This document shows positions 24,089 through 36,038 of a stretch of DNA of 57,096 nucleotides, in pieces. The notes below the pieces were generated by a model. That model saw nothing but the letters and a program-made list of their open reading frames with translations, did not search any database and was not told the origin of the DNA. The DNA is from Gordonia lacunae (GTDB lineage Bacteria; Actinomycetota; Actinomycetes; Mycobacteriales; Mycobacteriaceae): positions 1 through 57,096 of the forward strand of contig NZ_NGFO01000034.1 of the NCBI RefSeq assembly GCF_002149015.1. Direction: 5' to 3'. The translations under genes and the position numbers were made by a program. Position 1 is the first letter of the stretch. The number at the start of each line of letters is the position of its first letter.

Positions 24089-25743
24089 CCTGGATCTTTC
24101 ATCTTGTGTGGGGGCGGGTGGGTTGTGGTGTGGGCGTGCGGGTTTTCCGGCGTTGTGTCGCCGGTTCTTCGGTGTCCTGGGTTGTTGGGTGTGGTTGCTG
24201 CCGGTGACCGAGTGCGTGGTGGCTGGTGGTGCTCAGGTGGTGTGCAGTGCGGTCCAGCCGGTGGTGATGGCTTCGAGGTGGGGCCAGTTGCGGGGTAGTC
24301 GTAGGAGTTGGCGGCGTCCGGATCGGATGATGCGCCCGGCCACGGCGAGGATGCGTAGGGGTAGTTGTTTGGGTTCCCACCGCCGGATTGGTGCGTGAGG
24401 GTCCCAGCACAGGGTTTGTGTCCATACCAGCAGTTCTGTTGCCAGACAGACTATTTCTAGCCAGATCTGGTTTTTGGCGAACGCCTGGAACGGCAGGTTG
24501 GCCAGTCCGGTGTCTTTGAGGTTGCGGATGCGGTCCTCGGCGCGGGCGCGTTGGCGGTGGCGTAGTTCGAGTGTGGGTAGCGTCCAGCCGGTGCCGTGGG
24601 TGTTGGTGGCGAACACGGTGTAGCGGCGGCCTTCGATATCGGTCAGTCGGAGTTGGGCGCCGGAGTGGGGGTACTCGCGGCGGGCGATGACACGCATCCC
24701 GTCCGGCCACGGTGCGTCGGTGCTGGCCAAGGCCGGGATTGCAGTGGTGAGTTCGGCGACGTGGGCGTCGAGTCGGGGTTCGCCGCTGGCGTCGACCGCT
24801 GGTTGCCAGGCCTGTTCGGGTAGTCGAGCGAGTGCGGTTTTGATGGTGTCGGAGACGATGTAGCCGATCGAGTACTGCAATCCCGCCTCGGTGATGTGGG
24901 CGAGGAACTCCTTGGAACATCCCGCGGCGTCGGTGCGCACGAGTACCTGGTCGCGTTCACCGGCCGGCAACTGAGCCAGCGCGGCGGTCAGGGTGGAGAT
25001 GTGTAGGTCAGCACCTTGTGGTGAGGCACCGCCGCGGCGGAGGTCGCAGATGAGTGGTTCACCGGTGCCGTAGTGGCCGTGATCAACCAAGGCGCACATC
25101 GGGGCGTGGCCGTAGTGGCGTTTGTAGTTGATTTCGGCGTGTTCTTTGTCCGAGTGCGCGGTCACGGTGGTGGCGTCGAGATCGACGATGACCTGACCGC
25201 CGTCGAAGCTGCCCGGCTGTCCTTGCAGCGGTCGTCGACGCGTCCACACACTGTCTCGGCAGCGTGCGCGGGCCTGGCGGATGGCTGCCACCACTGCGGT
25301 GGAATCATCGGCGAGTGTGCTGATCAGGCGAGAGACCGTCGGGTCTGAGGCGACGGGGCCGAACAGGGCGGGTTGGGCGCGCACGATCGACAGATCAGAC
25401 ACACAATCGCCGCCCACCGCGACCGCGGTCGCGAGGTCCAACAGCACTTTGGCGGGGTCGTGAACGGTCCGTGTGGTGGTCCACGGCATCAACGCCGTGG
25501 TCAAGGCGGTATCGAGACCGGCGATCTGTATGGTCTCGCGCAGCAGGACCGCGCCGGTGGAGCTGGTCAGTGACTCGCTGCGGTCGGTATCGACAACCAG
25601 ATGTGGGTAGCGGTTATGCTTCACCTGCGAAGTGCCTCTCTGCCCCGGATCTTTGTTTTGTGGTGATTCAATAATCCACTGGCAGACAGGCACTTTCGCG
25701 CATTCACACGCCGACAACCTCACAAAGACATGAAATATCCAGG
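24089..25743 (-). mobile_element. IS1380-family insertion sequence, complete
   Basis: 1655-bp element with terminal inverted repeats CCTGGATCTTTCAT (24089-24102) and, on the other strand, CCTGGATATTTCAT (25743-25730), 13 of 14 identical. It is flanked by a 5-bp target duplication CTGAG (24084-24088 and 25744-25748). It carries one transposase gene on the minus strand. The target is a family-1 dispersed repeat: joining the flanks restores the 'ctgctccctgaggagcg' core. Intact ends, duplication and gene suggest a recent insertion. Confidence 0.92.
24233..25624 (-). CDS. IS1380-family DDE transposase
   Basis: 463-residue transposase. Catalytic acidic residues in 'GQVIVDLDATTVTAHSDKE' (Asp148/150), 'VLVRTDAAGCSKEF' (Asp232) and 'RQRARAEDRIRNLKDTGL' (Glu363, the RNLK motif) are all present. 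It cuts and joins the element ends. The GTG start at 25624 has GAGG about 12 bases upstream; an in-frame extension to 25723 lies in the terminal part of the element and is unlikely. No frameshift or stop, so apparently active. Confidence 0.92.
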   Translation of the reverse strand: MKHNRYPHLVVDTDRSESLTSSTGAVLLRETIQIAGLDTALTTALMPWTTTRTVHDPAKVLLDLATAVAVGGDCVSDLSIVRAQPALFGPVASDPTVSRLISTLADDSTAVVAAIRQARARCRDSVWTRRRPLQGQPGSFDGGQVIVDLDATTVTAHSDKEHAEINYKRHYGHAPMCALVDHGHYGTGEPLICDLRRGGASPQGADLHISTLTAALAQLPAGERDQVLVRTDAAGCSKEFLAHITEAGLQYSIGYIVSDTIKTALARLPEQAWQPAVDASGEPRLDAHVAELTTAIPALASTDAPWPDGMRVIARREYPHSGAQLRLTDIEGRRYTVFATNTHGTGWTLPTLELRHRQRARAEDRIRNLKDTGLANLPFQAFAKNQIWLEIVCLATELLVWTQTLCWDPHAPIRRWEPKQLPLRILAVAGRIIRSGRRQLLRLPRNWPHLEAITTGWTALHTT

Positions 25744-25965
25744 CTGAGGAGCGAGCTTGCGAGCGTCACGAAGGGTCTCGCAAGCTCGTCTCGCCAAGAC
25801 CCTTCGTGACGCGCCCTCCGCAAGCTCCGGGCGCTCCTCAGGGAGCAGGGGCTATACGGTTCTTTCGGATTAGGGGGCGGTGGGGGTTGCCGCTTGCGTT
25901 CCTCGCACCTCAGGGAGCGGTGGGGGCTGCCGCTTGCGTTCCTTGCACCTCAGGGCGCGGTGAGG
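25744..25965. repeat. Family-1 repeats, right side of IS target
   Basis: The right half of the interrupted inverted copy (25744-25775) faces a direct copy 'acccttcgtgacgcgccctc' to 'cagggagcag' (25798-25849), mirroring the arrangement at 16309-16420. Two more short copies follow (about 25885-25955) with the arm 'gccgcttgcgttcctcgc'. They lie downstream of the uvrA-like gene and may end its transcription. Confidence 0.8.
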
Positions 25966-26004
25966 GTCGTCGATCGGTCCAGGTCAGTGATCTCCGTTCT
26001 GCTG

Positions 26005-28440
<2,436 letters not shown>

Positions 28441-28646
28441 CGTCTCTCCATCAGGGCAGCGACCACCGGTTGACGGTCGTCGGGGTTCGGGGTGCTCGTG
28501 TCGTTCCGAAGGATCGGTTCCGCAGGATCGGTGCGCGGACTCCCGGTCGATCTAACCAGGGTGGAGGGCACGGTCGCGGCGGGTTCTGCGTCGACACCCG
28601 CGACAAGTGCTTCCGAAGGCGGAAATCGACCGGGTCCGCACATCTC

Positions 28647-29057
28647 TCAGCCGGCCTGGTCGATACGGATGAGGTTGCCTGCCGGGTCACGGACGGCCGC
28701 GTCACGCACACCGTACGGCTGGTCCATCGGCTCCTGCACGATGTCCACGCCGCTGCCCTGCAGCTTCTCGAACAGTCCGTCGAGATCGTCGGTCGCCAGC
28801 GTGAGGGCACCGTAGCTCCCCTTGGCGATCAACTCGAGAATCGTCTGGCGTTCCTCGTCGGAGATGCCGGGATCCGCAGCCGGCGGATGCAGGACGATCG
28901 ACGTGCTCGGCTGACCGGGCGGGCCGACGGTCAGCCACCGCATGCCCTCGTAGCCGACGTCCTTGCGGAGTTCGAAGCCGAGGAGGTCGCGGTAGAAGCC
29001 GAGGGCGGCGTCGCCGTCGGTGTGCGGGAGGAAGGTGTACTGGATCGTGATGTTCAT
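28647..29057 (-). CDS. VOC-family (glyoxalase-like) protein
   Basis: 136-residue vicinal-oxygen-chelate protein: 'FLPHTDGDAALGFYRDLLGFELRKD' opening (in parts), 'GVDIVQEPMDQPYGVRDAAVRDPAGNLIRI' closing. One beta-alpha-beta-beta-beta pair, so it would act as a dimer with a divalent metal. The substrate is unknown; many such proteins are antibiotic-binding or dioxygenase-like. It starts 19 bases after the AraC-family regulator and is likely co-transcribed and controlled by it. Confidence 0.85.
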   Translation of the reverse strand: MNITIQYTFLPHTDGDAALGFYRDLLGFELRKDVGYEGMRWLTVGPPGQPSTSIVLHPPAADPGISDEERQTILELIAKGSYGALTLATDDLDGLFEKLQGSGVDIVQEPMDQPYGVRDAAVRDPAGNLIRIDQAG

Positions 29058-29076
29058 GGGATCAGGCTAGGCAGTC

Positions 29077-29508
29077 TCACCCGCGCTGTGCTTCTCGATT
29101 CCTGATCGGTCTGGTGATGTTCTTCGCCAGACAGGCCGGTATCCCGTCCGTCGCATCGGCCGACTGTTCGCGGTAGACCGTCGGCGGCACCCCGACGAGT
29201 TCGGTGAACCGGGTGCTGAACGTGCCCAACGAGGAACAACCGACCTCGAAGCACACCTCCGTCACGCTCAGGTCGCCGCGCCGGAGCAGGGTCATCGCCC
29301 GTTCGATGCGACGAGTCATCAAGTACGAGTAGGGCGATTCGCCGTATGTCTGGCGGAATTTGCGACTCAGATGCCCGGCCGACATGTTCACCCCACGGGC
29401 GAGCGCCTCGACGTCGAGCGGTTGCGCGTAGTCGCGGTCGATACGGTCGCGGACCTGACGCAGCAGGGTCAGGTCACGCAGACGCTGATCGGAATCGGTT
29501 CGCGGCAC
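29077..29508 (-). CDS. AraC-family transcriptional regulator
   Basis: 143-residue DNA-binding protein consisting almost only of the AraC double helix-turn-helix: 'PLDVEALARGVNMSAGHLSRKFRQTYGESP' (first HTH, in parts) and 'SVTEVCFEVGCSSLGTFSTRFTELVGVPP' (second HTH). No ligand-binding domain. It probably regulates the downstream VOC gene, a common pair. The GTG start at 29508 fits the HTH-only length; the longer open frame upstream overlaps the phosphohexomutase gene. Confidence 0.85.
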   Translation of the reverse strand: MPRTDSDQRLRDLTLLRQVRDRIDRDYAQPLDVEALARGVNMSAGHLSRKFRQTYGESPYSYLMTRRIERAMTLLRRGDLSVTEVCFEVGCSSLGTFSTRFTELVGVPPTVYREQSADATDGIPACLAKNITRPIRNREAQRG

Positions 29509-29549
29509 CCGTCGATCGTAGTGCGCGGGTGGTTCGGTGCGCTGGAAGT

Positions 29550-31220
29550 TCAGGCCTCGAGCACCGCCGCGATGTCGGCACCGAGTGCGTCGAGACGACG
29601 CGAGGCCTCGGCGTGGGGTACGACACCGTCCGAGCAGTCCAACACGACCTCGAGGTAGCACTTCAGTTTCGGTTCGGTGCCCGAGGGGCGGACGACGACG
29701 CGGTCGTCGGCCGCAGTACGCAGCAGGATGCCGTCCGTCGGTGGCAGATCGGCGGATCCGTGTGCGAGATCCCGGTTCTCCACCACCGGCGAGCCGGCCA
29801 GCCGATCGATCGTGGTGGACCGGAGGCGCTCCATCATCTCACCGATGAGCGCGGTGTCCTCGACGCGGATCGTCAACGGTGCGGTGGCATGCAGGCCGTG
29901 GTCGCGCGCCAGTCGGTCGAGCTCGTCGGTGGGCATGCGGCCGTCGCGGGCCAGTTCCTCGACCAGGGAGACCACCCGCACCATCGCGCCGATGCCGTCC
30001 TTGTCGCGGACCGTGTCCGGGTCGGTGCAGTAGCCGATCGCCTCCTCGTAGCCGAAGCGCAGACCTGGTGTGCGGGCGATCCATTTGAATCCGGTGAGCG
30101 TCGCCGCGAACCGGAGCCCGTGGTGGGCGGCGATCCGGCCCAGCAACCGGCTCGACACGATCGAACACGCCAGCGTGTCCCCGGGTCGCCCCGAGTCGCG
30201 CGCCGCCTGCTCCCCCAACAAGGCGCCGACCTCGTCGCCGGTCAGCTGCCGCCAGCGGCCATCCGGACCGGTCGTGGCGACCGAGCAGCGGTCGGCATCG
30301 GGGTCGAGTGCGATCACGACATCCGCGTCGACGTCGCGAGCGAGATCCAGGGCGAGATCGAGGGCACCGGGTTCTTCCGGGTTGGGAAACGGCACGGTCG
30401 GGAAGTCCGGATCGGGATCGGCCTGGGCCGCCACGACATGGACGTCGCCGATCCCCGCTTGTCGCAACACATCTCGGGCAACGCCACCGCCGACGCCGTG
30501 CAGGGGCGTCACGACGACGCGGACCGGCGACGGACCGGAGTCGGGTCGCGCCGCGGCGGTCCGCTGCACGTAGGTGCGGACGATCTCGTCGTCGAGATGG
30601 ATCACGGCCGTGGAGTCACGCGGTACCTCATCGGCGGGCGGCGCCTGCGCGATCCGGTCCGCGATGTCGGCGTCGGCGGGCGAGATGATCTGGACTCCCC
30701 GGCCCGCATCATCGCTGGCGCGACCGCCCAGATAGACCTTGTAGCCGTTGTCGGCCGGCGGATTGTGCGAGGCGGTGATCATCACGCCGGCGTCGCAGTC
30801 CAGCGACCGTGTCGCGTGAGCCGTCACCGGGGTCGGCAGCCGCGGCGGCAATGCGAACACGGTGATCCCCTGCGCGGCAAGCACTCCGGTCGCAGCATCG
30901 AAGAACTCCGCCGAACCGTACCGGGCGTCGCAACCGACCACGACACGTGCATCGGGACCGACCGTGTCGAGCAGATACCGGGCGAGACCGGCCGTGGCGC
31001 GGGTGACGACGGCGACGTTCATCCGCGACTCGCCGGCGCCGACCTCGCCGCGCAGGCCCGCCGTTCCGAAGGTCAACGGGCCGGCGAAGCGGGCGGCGAG
31101 ATCGAGAGCGGAAGCGTCGTCGCCGGTCTCGGCGGCGTCGATCAGTTCGGTGAGCACGGCTCGGGTCGACGGATCGGGATCGTGGTCCCGCCAGTGTCGT
31201 GCGGTCTCGACAGCTGTCAC
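29550..31220 (-). CDS. Phosphoglucomutase/phosphomannomutase
   Basis: 556-residue alpha-D-phosphohexomutase. All four domain signatures are present: substrate entry 'FGTAGLRGEVGAG' (residues ~50-62), phosphoserine 'MITASHNPPADNGYK', Mg-binding 'DPDADRCSVA' and phosphate-binding 'PSGTEPKLKCY' at the C-terminus. It interconverts hexose-6-phosphate and hexose-1-phosphate. The GTG start overlaps the stop of the GlgC-like gene, so its product (glucose-1-phosphate) may feed that enzyme. Confidence 0.9.
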   Translation of the reverse strand: MTAVETARHWRDHDPDPSTRAVLTELIDAAETGDDASALDLAARFAGPLTFGTAGLRGEVGAGESRMNVAVVTRATAGLARYLLDTVGPDARVVVGCDARYGSAEFFDAATGVLAAQGITVFALPPRLPTPVTAHATRSLDCDAGVMITASHNPPADNGYKVYLGGRASDDAGRGVQIISPADADIADRIAQAPPADEVPRDSTAVIHLDDEIVRTYVQRTAAARPDSGPSPVRVVVTPLHGVGGGVARDVLRQAGIGDVHVVAAQADPDPDFPTVPFPNPEEPGALDLALDLARDVDADVVIALDPDADRCSVATTGPDGRWRQLTGDEVGALLGEQAARDSGRPGDTLACSIVSSRLLGRIAAHHGLRFAATLTGFKWIARTPGLRFGYEEAIGYCTDPDTVRDKDGIGAMVRVVSLVEELARDGRMPTDELDRLARDHGLHATAPLTIRVEDTALIGEMMERLRSTTIDRLAGSPVVENRDLAHGSADLPPTDGILLRTAADDRVVVRPSGTEPKLKCYLEVVLDCSDGVVPHAEASRRLDALGADIAAVLEA

Positions 31221-32446
31221 CGGATTCGGCGGCCCGGCTCGACGCGGTCACCGAGGGCGACGCGGGCACCGCGCAGGATCTGCGTGTCCATGCCGACGAG
31301 CGTGATCTTCTCCGTCGGTACCGGACGCGTCCGCGGGTGCCCGCCGATCACCGCGTCCGCACCGACACGGACGCGCTCGTCGAGGACCGACCACGCGACC
31401 GATGCGCCGGTGCCGATGACACAGTCGCCGAAGACGACCGAGTCGACCACGACCGCGCCCTTCTCGACGACCACCCCCGGTCCGAGTACGCTCCGCCGGA
31501 CGGTTCCGAGCACGTGGGCGCCGCTGCTGACCAGGCTGTCCTCGACGACCGCCCCGGTCTCGATGCGCGCGGCCGGACGTTGCGGCTGATTGGTGAGGAT
31601 CGGCCGATCGCTGCGGAAGACGTCGAGCGACCCGGAGATCAGATCGCGGTGCGCCTGCAGGTACGTCTCGGGCCGGCCGGCGTCGATCCAGTACCCCGGC
31701 ATCGCGTGGGCGACGGTCTTGCCGCGGTCGACGAACCACGGCACCAGATGTTCGCCGAAGTCGCCCAGGCCGGTGTCGTCCTTCGGCGAGCCCTCGGTCG
31801 TCCGGCTCTCGAGGTATTCGAGGCCCTCGATCAGAACGGCGGGGTCGTAGACGAAGATCTCGGTGGCGATCGTGCGCGTGGTGGCACGCTCGGGCTTGTA
31901 GCGGAACTCGCGGACCGTCCCGTCGCGGCGGGCTTTCACGGTGGCGTGCTGGGTGGCCTCGTCCAGCGGACATGTCGTGGTGACGACGGTGCATTCGGCC
32001 CCGTGGCGGCGGTGGGTTTCGATGGCGTCGCGGAAGTCGAAGTCGTACACGTGGTCGGCGCTCATCACGATGACCTCGGCCGGCGCATGGGCGGCGATGC
32101 GGCCGCGGATGCGGTACAGGAGGTCGGCGTTGCCGGTGGCGAAGCCGTCCTCGGTCTCCGCAGCATCGGTCTGTTCGGGCATCACGACGCGCAGACCGCC
32201 GCTCGTGCGGTCCAGGTCCCAGGGCCGGCCGCCGGCCACGATCTGTGTGATGGTCTCGGCCTCGTACTGCACGCAGAGCCATACATCGTCGATGTGACTG
32301 TGATGCAGGTTCGACAGCGGGAAGTCGATGAGCTGATAGTTGCCCGCGAACGGCAAGGCGGGTTTCGCTCGCCGATCGGTCAGCACCTCCATCCGCGAAC
32401 CTCGTCCGCCGGCCTGCACTATCGCGAGAACCTCCGAATACCGCAT
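31217..32446 (-). CDS. GlgC-like sugar nucleotidyltransferase
   Basis: 409-residue ADP-glucose pyrophosphorylase-type protein: N-terminal 'VQAGGRGSRMEVLTDRRAKPALPF' carries the nucleotide loop GGxGxR and the Lys of the RAKPA motif (in parts), with 'MSADHVYDFDF' metal site and 'YWIDAGRPETYLQAH' sugar site. The C-terminal third has left-handed beta-helix hexapeptides ('GAVVEDSLVSSGAHVLG' onward). Catalyses NTP + hexose-1-P to NDP-hexose; glycogen or trehalose synthesis is likely. ATG 32446 (or GTG 32449). Coupled to the phosphohexomutase gene (GTGA overlap). True glgC may lie elsewhere. Confidence 0.82.
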   Translation of the reverse strand: MRYSEVLAIVQAGGRGSRMEVLTDRRAKPALPFAGNYQLIDFPLSNLHHSHIDDVWLCVQYEAETITQIVAGGRPWDLDRTSGGLRVVMPEQTDAAETEDGFATGNADLLYRIRGRIAAHAPAEVIVMSADHVYDFDFRDAIETHRRHGAECTVVTTTCPLDEATQHATVKARRDGTVREFRYKPERATTRTIATEIFVYDPAVLIEGLEYLESRTTEGSPKDDTGLGDFGEHLVPWFVDRGKTVAHAMPGYWIDAGRPETYLQAHRDLISGSLDVFRSDRPILTNQPQRPAARIETGAVVEDSLVSSGAHVLGTVRRSVLGPGVVVEKGAVVVDSVVFGDCVIGTGASVAWSVLDERVRVGADAVIGGHPRTRPVPTEKITLVGMDTQILRGARVALGDRVEPGRRIR

Positions 32447-32558
32447 CACCCCAGTCTGCCGCACACCGCCGGGTGTGCCCGGATAGCGGGGCCGCGGGAC
32501 TCTCCGTGGCATGCTCGACCACAGATCCGTCGGTCGGGTCTGACGAGGAGGTACACCG

Positions 32559-33734
32559 GTGGCGCGCATCCGCCGGGCCGAGCACGCGACGAACGAGCGT
32601 GTCGAGGTCGACTGTCTGGTCATCGGTGGCGGGATCGTGGGTTTGGCCGTGGCCCGCGCGTTCGCACTGCAGGGACGCGCGGTCGTCGTTCTGGAGGCCG
32701 CGGATTCCGTTGGCGCGCAGACGACGTCGCGGAGTTCGGAGGTCATCCACGCCGGCCTCTACTATCCCGAGGGCAGTCTGAAAGCGAGACTGTGCGTCCG
32801 CGGTCGGCAGTTGCTGACACGCTTCTGCGACGAGCACGACGTGACCTGGGCGCAACCGGGCAAACTGATCGTCGCCACCGACAGCACCCAGAGCGAGCGA
32901 CTGGACGAGATCTTTCGACGCGGCCTGGCGAACGGAGTCGACGACCTGCGGCGGATCGGCGCCGACGAACTGCGCGATCGTGAACCGGAGATCGACGGCG
33001 TCGCGGCCCTGTTGTCACCGTCGACCGGAATCGTCGACGTCGACGGTGTGGTTCGTGCGCTCCGCCGCGACCTCGAGGCACTGGGCGGTGCGGTGGCGTT
33101 ACGCAGCAGGGTGATCGGCGGGCGCATCGACCGCGACGGTGTCACCGTGCACACCGATGACGGTGAGTCGGCCGCCACGCGGATCCTCGTCAACTGCGCC
33201 GGGATCGGCGCGTGGCAGGTGGCCCGGAGCCTGACGGGATTCGATGGGCCGGTGCCGCCCCGGTTTCTCGCGAAGGGCAACTACTTCGGGCTGTCCGGCG
33301 TCCGCGCGCCGTTCCGGCACCTCGTGTACCCCGTTCCCGCCGACGGCGGATTGGGTGTGCACTTCACGATGGATCTCGGGGGGGCCGCGCGATTCGGGCC
33401 CGATGTGGAGTGGCTCGACGAGACTGCGGGCGAGACCGTCGCGAAAGACGAGCTCGACTACGCCGTCGACGAGGCGCGCGCCGGAGCATTCCAGCACGCG
33501 ATCCGCACCTACTGGCCCGGATTGCCCACCGACGCCCTGGTTCCCGCGTACTCCGGGATCCGGCCGAAGGTCACCGGGCCGGGGGCTACTGCCGGCGATT
33601 TCGAGATCCACGGCCCGGCGACTCACGGAGTCGCCGGTGTGGTCAACCTGTTCGGCATCGAATCGCCGGGCATCACGTCGTCGCTGGCGATCGCCGAACA
33701 TGTTGTCGGTCTGGTCACGCCCCCGACGACGTGA
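32559..33734 (+). CDS. FAD-dependent oxidoreductase, L-2-hydroxyglutarate oxidase-like
   Basis: 391-residue DAO-fold flavoprotein: FAD motif 'VDCLVIGGGIVGLAVARAFA' near residue 20, 'TTSRSSEVIHAGLYYPEGSLKARLC' (the HAGLYY segment typical of L-2-hydroxyglutarate dehydrogenases, in parts), and C-terminal 'YSGIRPKVTGPG' plus 'LFGIESPGITSSLAIAEHV'. It probably oxidises a 2-hydroxy acid such as L-2-hydroxyglutarate to the keto acid. GTG start at 32559 behind GAGGAGG. Divergent from the GlgC-like gene. Confidence 0.85.
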   Translation: MARIRRAEHATNERVEVDCLVIGGGIVGLAVARAFALQGRAVVVLEAADSVGAQTTSRSSEVIHAGLYYPEGSLKARLCVRGRQLLTRFCDEHDVTWAQPGKLIVATDSTQSERLDEIFRRGLANGVDDLRRIGADELRDREPEIDGVAALLSPSTGIVDVDGVVRALRRDLEALGGAVALRSRVIGGRIDRDGVTVHTDDGESAATRILVNCAGIGAWQVARSLTGFDGPVPPRFLAKGNYFGLSGVRAPFRHLVYPVPADGGLGVHFTMDLGGAARFGPDVEWLDETAGETVAKDELDYAVDEARAGAFQHAIRTYWPGLPTDALVPAYSGIRPKVTGPGATAGDFEIHGPATHGVAGVVNLFGIESPGITSSLAIAEHVVGLVTPPTT

Positions 33735-33754
33735 CCAGACCGACCGGGGAGAGC

Positions 33755-34762
33755 TCAGCTCTGCTGCGACACAACCGGCTTCGGATGGTACTGGTAGGCG
33801 GCACTCGCCTTCTCGCGCACCTTCATGGCCTGGATCGCGTCGTGATGCCGCCGAGCGTGATATGCCAGCGGGAAATACGTGAGCCGCTCGGGCAGGGTGC
33901 GGTAGGCGAACCGCAGATTGCGGTGGATGCGCTCGAGGTGCCGTTGCTCGGCGTCGGTCCAGGTGAGCCCGAGGATCTCGCGGACGCGTGGATCCATGAC
34001 ACCGACCGTGGTCAGGTAATTGAAGTTCTGGAACGGCACCGAGGCGGTGGCGGCCGCCTTCTTGGCGGCGGGTCGCAACGGTTTGGGGACCGACTTCGGG
34101 ATGACCGGCGCAGCGCGCATCTGGCCGATCAATTCCAGGGCGACCGGGTGGCGGACCAGTTTGTTCTCGATGAAGTCGTCGAAATACTCGTCGAACTCCT
34201 CCAGGGTCTCCGGATAGTTGTTCATCGGCACCTGGACGATCTTCGCGATGCGACGGTTGTCGCGTAGGAGCTCCCGGCGCTCGTCGAGGGTGAAGTGCCG
34301 GCCGAGCACCAGGGGCGCGGCGGTCTCGATGGTGGGCAACGCAGTGGCGATCACCCAGGCGTACGCCTCCGGGTTGAGCGCACTGATGTGCTTGCCGTCG
34401 GCATTGCGCATCTGCAGTGGCTGGTGCAGCTTGCGCAGCCGCTTGCCCTCTTCCAGAGCCTCCTGACCGCCGTAGGTCCAGCGCAGCACGGAGTCGGCGG
34501 ACCGGATCGCACGGCCGACGGGATCGGTACGGAACACCGAATACTTGTCGACGACATCGCCGATGACCGGGTGCATCACCTGCATCACGAAGGCCGCCCC
34601 GTTGATGGGAAGGAACGTGTACATCCCCGTGAGCTCGGCGGTCAGCGAGTCCGGCGGGATCAGCTCGATCTCCTCGTCACGGTGGTTGAGCAGAGGCTCG
34701 GCCGCCACGGGGTTCCCGATTTCGGGTTCGGTCGTTGTCCGTTCGTCATGTACCGCGGTCAT
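33755..34762 (-). CDS. MpaB/DUF2236-family oxygenase-like protein
   Basis: 335-residue DUF2236 protein, the family of MpaB and of latex-clearing protein Lcp, which are b-type haem oxygenases. Family segments: 'AAFVMQVMHPVIGDVVDKYSVF', in parts, 'RLRKLHQPLQMRNADGKHISALNPEAYAWVIATAL' in parts with the conserved His, and 'YPETLEEFDEYFDDF'. Common in rubber-degrading and other actinobacteria, usually of unknown substrate. ATG 34762 with GGGGG upstream; convergent with the FAD oxidase. Confidence 0.82.
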   Translation of the reverse strand: MTAVHDERTTTEPEIGNPVAAEPLLNHRDEEIELIPPDSLTAELTGMYTFLPINGAAFVMQVMHPVIGDVVDKYSVFRTDPVGRAIRSADSVLRWTYGGQEALEEGKRLRKLHQPLQMRNADGKHISALNPEAYAWVIATALPTIETAAPLVLGRHFTLDERRELLRDNRRIAKIVQVPMNNYPETLEEFDEYFDDFIENKLVRHPVALELIGQMRAAPVIPKSVPKPLRPAAKKAAATASVPFQNFNYLTTVGVMDPRVREILGLTWTDAEQRHLERIHRNLRFAYRTLPERLTYFPLAYHARRHHDAIQAMKVREKASAAYQYHPKPVVSQQS

Positions 34763-34881
34763 GGTGCCCCCAACAATGGTCTCGGAAACTGCTAATTCGA
34801 CAACATTTGTAGTCAGATTAGCGCAGGTATTCACGAAAACCCACCGTTTGCCGGATTTCGGGCACCGGCCGCGAGCCGGAC

Positions 34882-35607
34882 TCAGGCCTCGGGGCCGATG
34901 ACCACGGTCCGCGTGGCGAGTTCGCGGTGACGGACCGTGAAGATCCGCGTGCCCTTCTTGCGGCCGACGCGGATCTCGCTGAGATCGAGCCCCGCTGCCG
35001 TCAGGCGCGCATGGGTGGCGTCGACGTCGGTGGAGCGCCACGCGACGCCCCAGAGTGTGACCGGCGAGGACGGCACCGGGTCGGCCGGCGGCCGCGGCGC
35101 CGCGACCACCTCGACGATCAGGTCGCCCCGCCGGAAGAACAACTGGCGGGCGTCCTGCCCGATCGGCTGATCGAGCCGGAAGTCGAGGTCGAAGGTGCCC
35201 GCGAACAGTGCGACGGCAGCATCTCGGTTGTCGCAGGTGAAGACCAGATGGTCGAGACCGATGAGGTCGCTGCCGGGGTCTGCGACGGGATCGGGGCGCG
35301 CAGCGATCCCGACCGCGGAGGTCTCGCCGAGCGCGCCGAGCGCGGAGTCGGCGAGCGGGTGACCGCGCCGATCGAGCAGGCGCCGGGTCGCCGAGACGTC
35401 GTCGACGGTGAAGTAGACGTCATGGGTGTCGGCCTCGTCCGAGCGGGCCCGCAGCGAGAGCACGACGTTGCCGACCGCGACCGCCCGGCGGCCATCGGTG
35501 CCGGCACCGACCTCGCGCCCGAGCAGCCGCTCATGGGTCGCTGCGGTCGACGACGGGTCGTCGCTCGCGAGATCGACGAGGGCGTGTGGTCCCGGCAGTA
35601 TCGTCAC
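34882..35607 (-). CDS. VOC-family protein
   Basis: 241-residue glyoxalase/bleomycin-resistance-fold protein with two VOC modules; the second (from 'LDHLVFTCDNRDAAVALFAGTFDLDFRLD', in parts) is the better conserved. Substrate unknown. The GTG start at 35607 overlaps the stop of the upstream small gene, so the pair is co-translated. Confidence 0.75.
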   Translation of the reverse strand: MTILPGPHALVDLASDDPSSTAATHERLLGREVGAGTDGRRAVAVGNVVLSLRARSDEADTHDVYFTVDDVSATRRLLDRRGHPLADSALGALGETSAVGIAARPDPVADPGSDLIGLDHLVFTCDNRDAAVALFAGTFDLDFRLDQPIGQDARQLFFRRGDLIVEVVAAPRPPADPVPSSPVTLWGVAWRSTDVDATHARLTAAGLDLSEIRVGRKKGTRIFTVRHRELATRTVVIGPEA

Positions 35608-35927
35608 CGCTTCTTCTTACCTTTTCGACGACGGGCCGCCGGCGGCGGCACCCGTCGATGGATCAATTGCGCGGAGCTGGTGATATGCCAAGCGCCACAA
35701 GAGCACTCGTAGTACCGCAGCTCCGGCGACGTGCCGATGAGGTGGCGGCGCAGCCGATCGATCCCCTCGCGCGCGTCGGCGGGTGAGGCGAACGGCAACT
35801 TGTCGGGCGTCGGGCAGGGCGGATAGTCGACGCCGCCGCGGCGGGCGCGACGATGTTGATCGCGAAACGCGGTGCGTGCCTCGACGTCGCGATAGAACGC
35901 CTCGAGATCGTCGTCGGAGAAGGGCAC
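35604..35927 (-). CDS. Conserved small basic protein, function unknown
   Basis: 107-residue protein: acidic N-terminus (SDDDLEAFYRDVEAR), a helix 'ADAREGIDRLRRHLIGTSPELRYYEC' and a 'YECSCGAWHITS' knuckle with two Cys and a His, then a very basic tail (RRRKGKKKR). It may bind nucleic acid or RNA polymerase-like partners; this is only suggested by the charge and Cys motif. GTG start. Coupled to the VOC gene. Confidence 0.65.
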   Translation of the reverse strand: MPFSDDDLEAFYRDVEARTAFRDQHRRARRGGVDYPPCPTPDKLPFASPADAREGIDRLRRHLIGTSPELRYYECSCGAWHITSSAQLIHRRVPPPAARRRKGKKKR

Positions 35928-36038
35928 CTGTCGATTATCCCCCCGGGCGAGCGCTCGTCGCGCCAGGCGGGCCGGGTTCAGCGCAGACGGATCGAGAGCA
36001 GACGCATCAGGCGCCTACTGACCTGAACCAGCCGGGGA

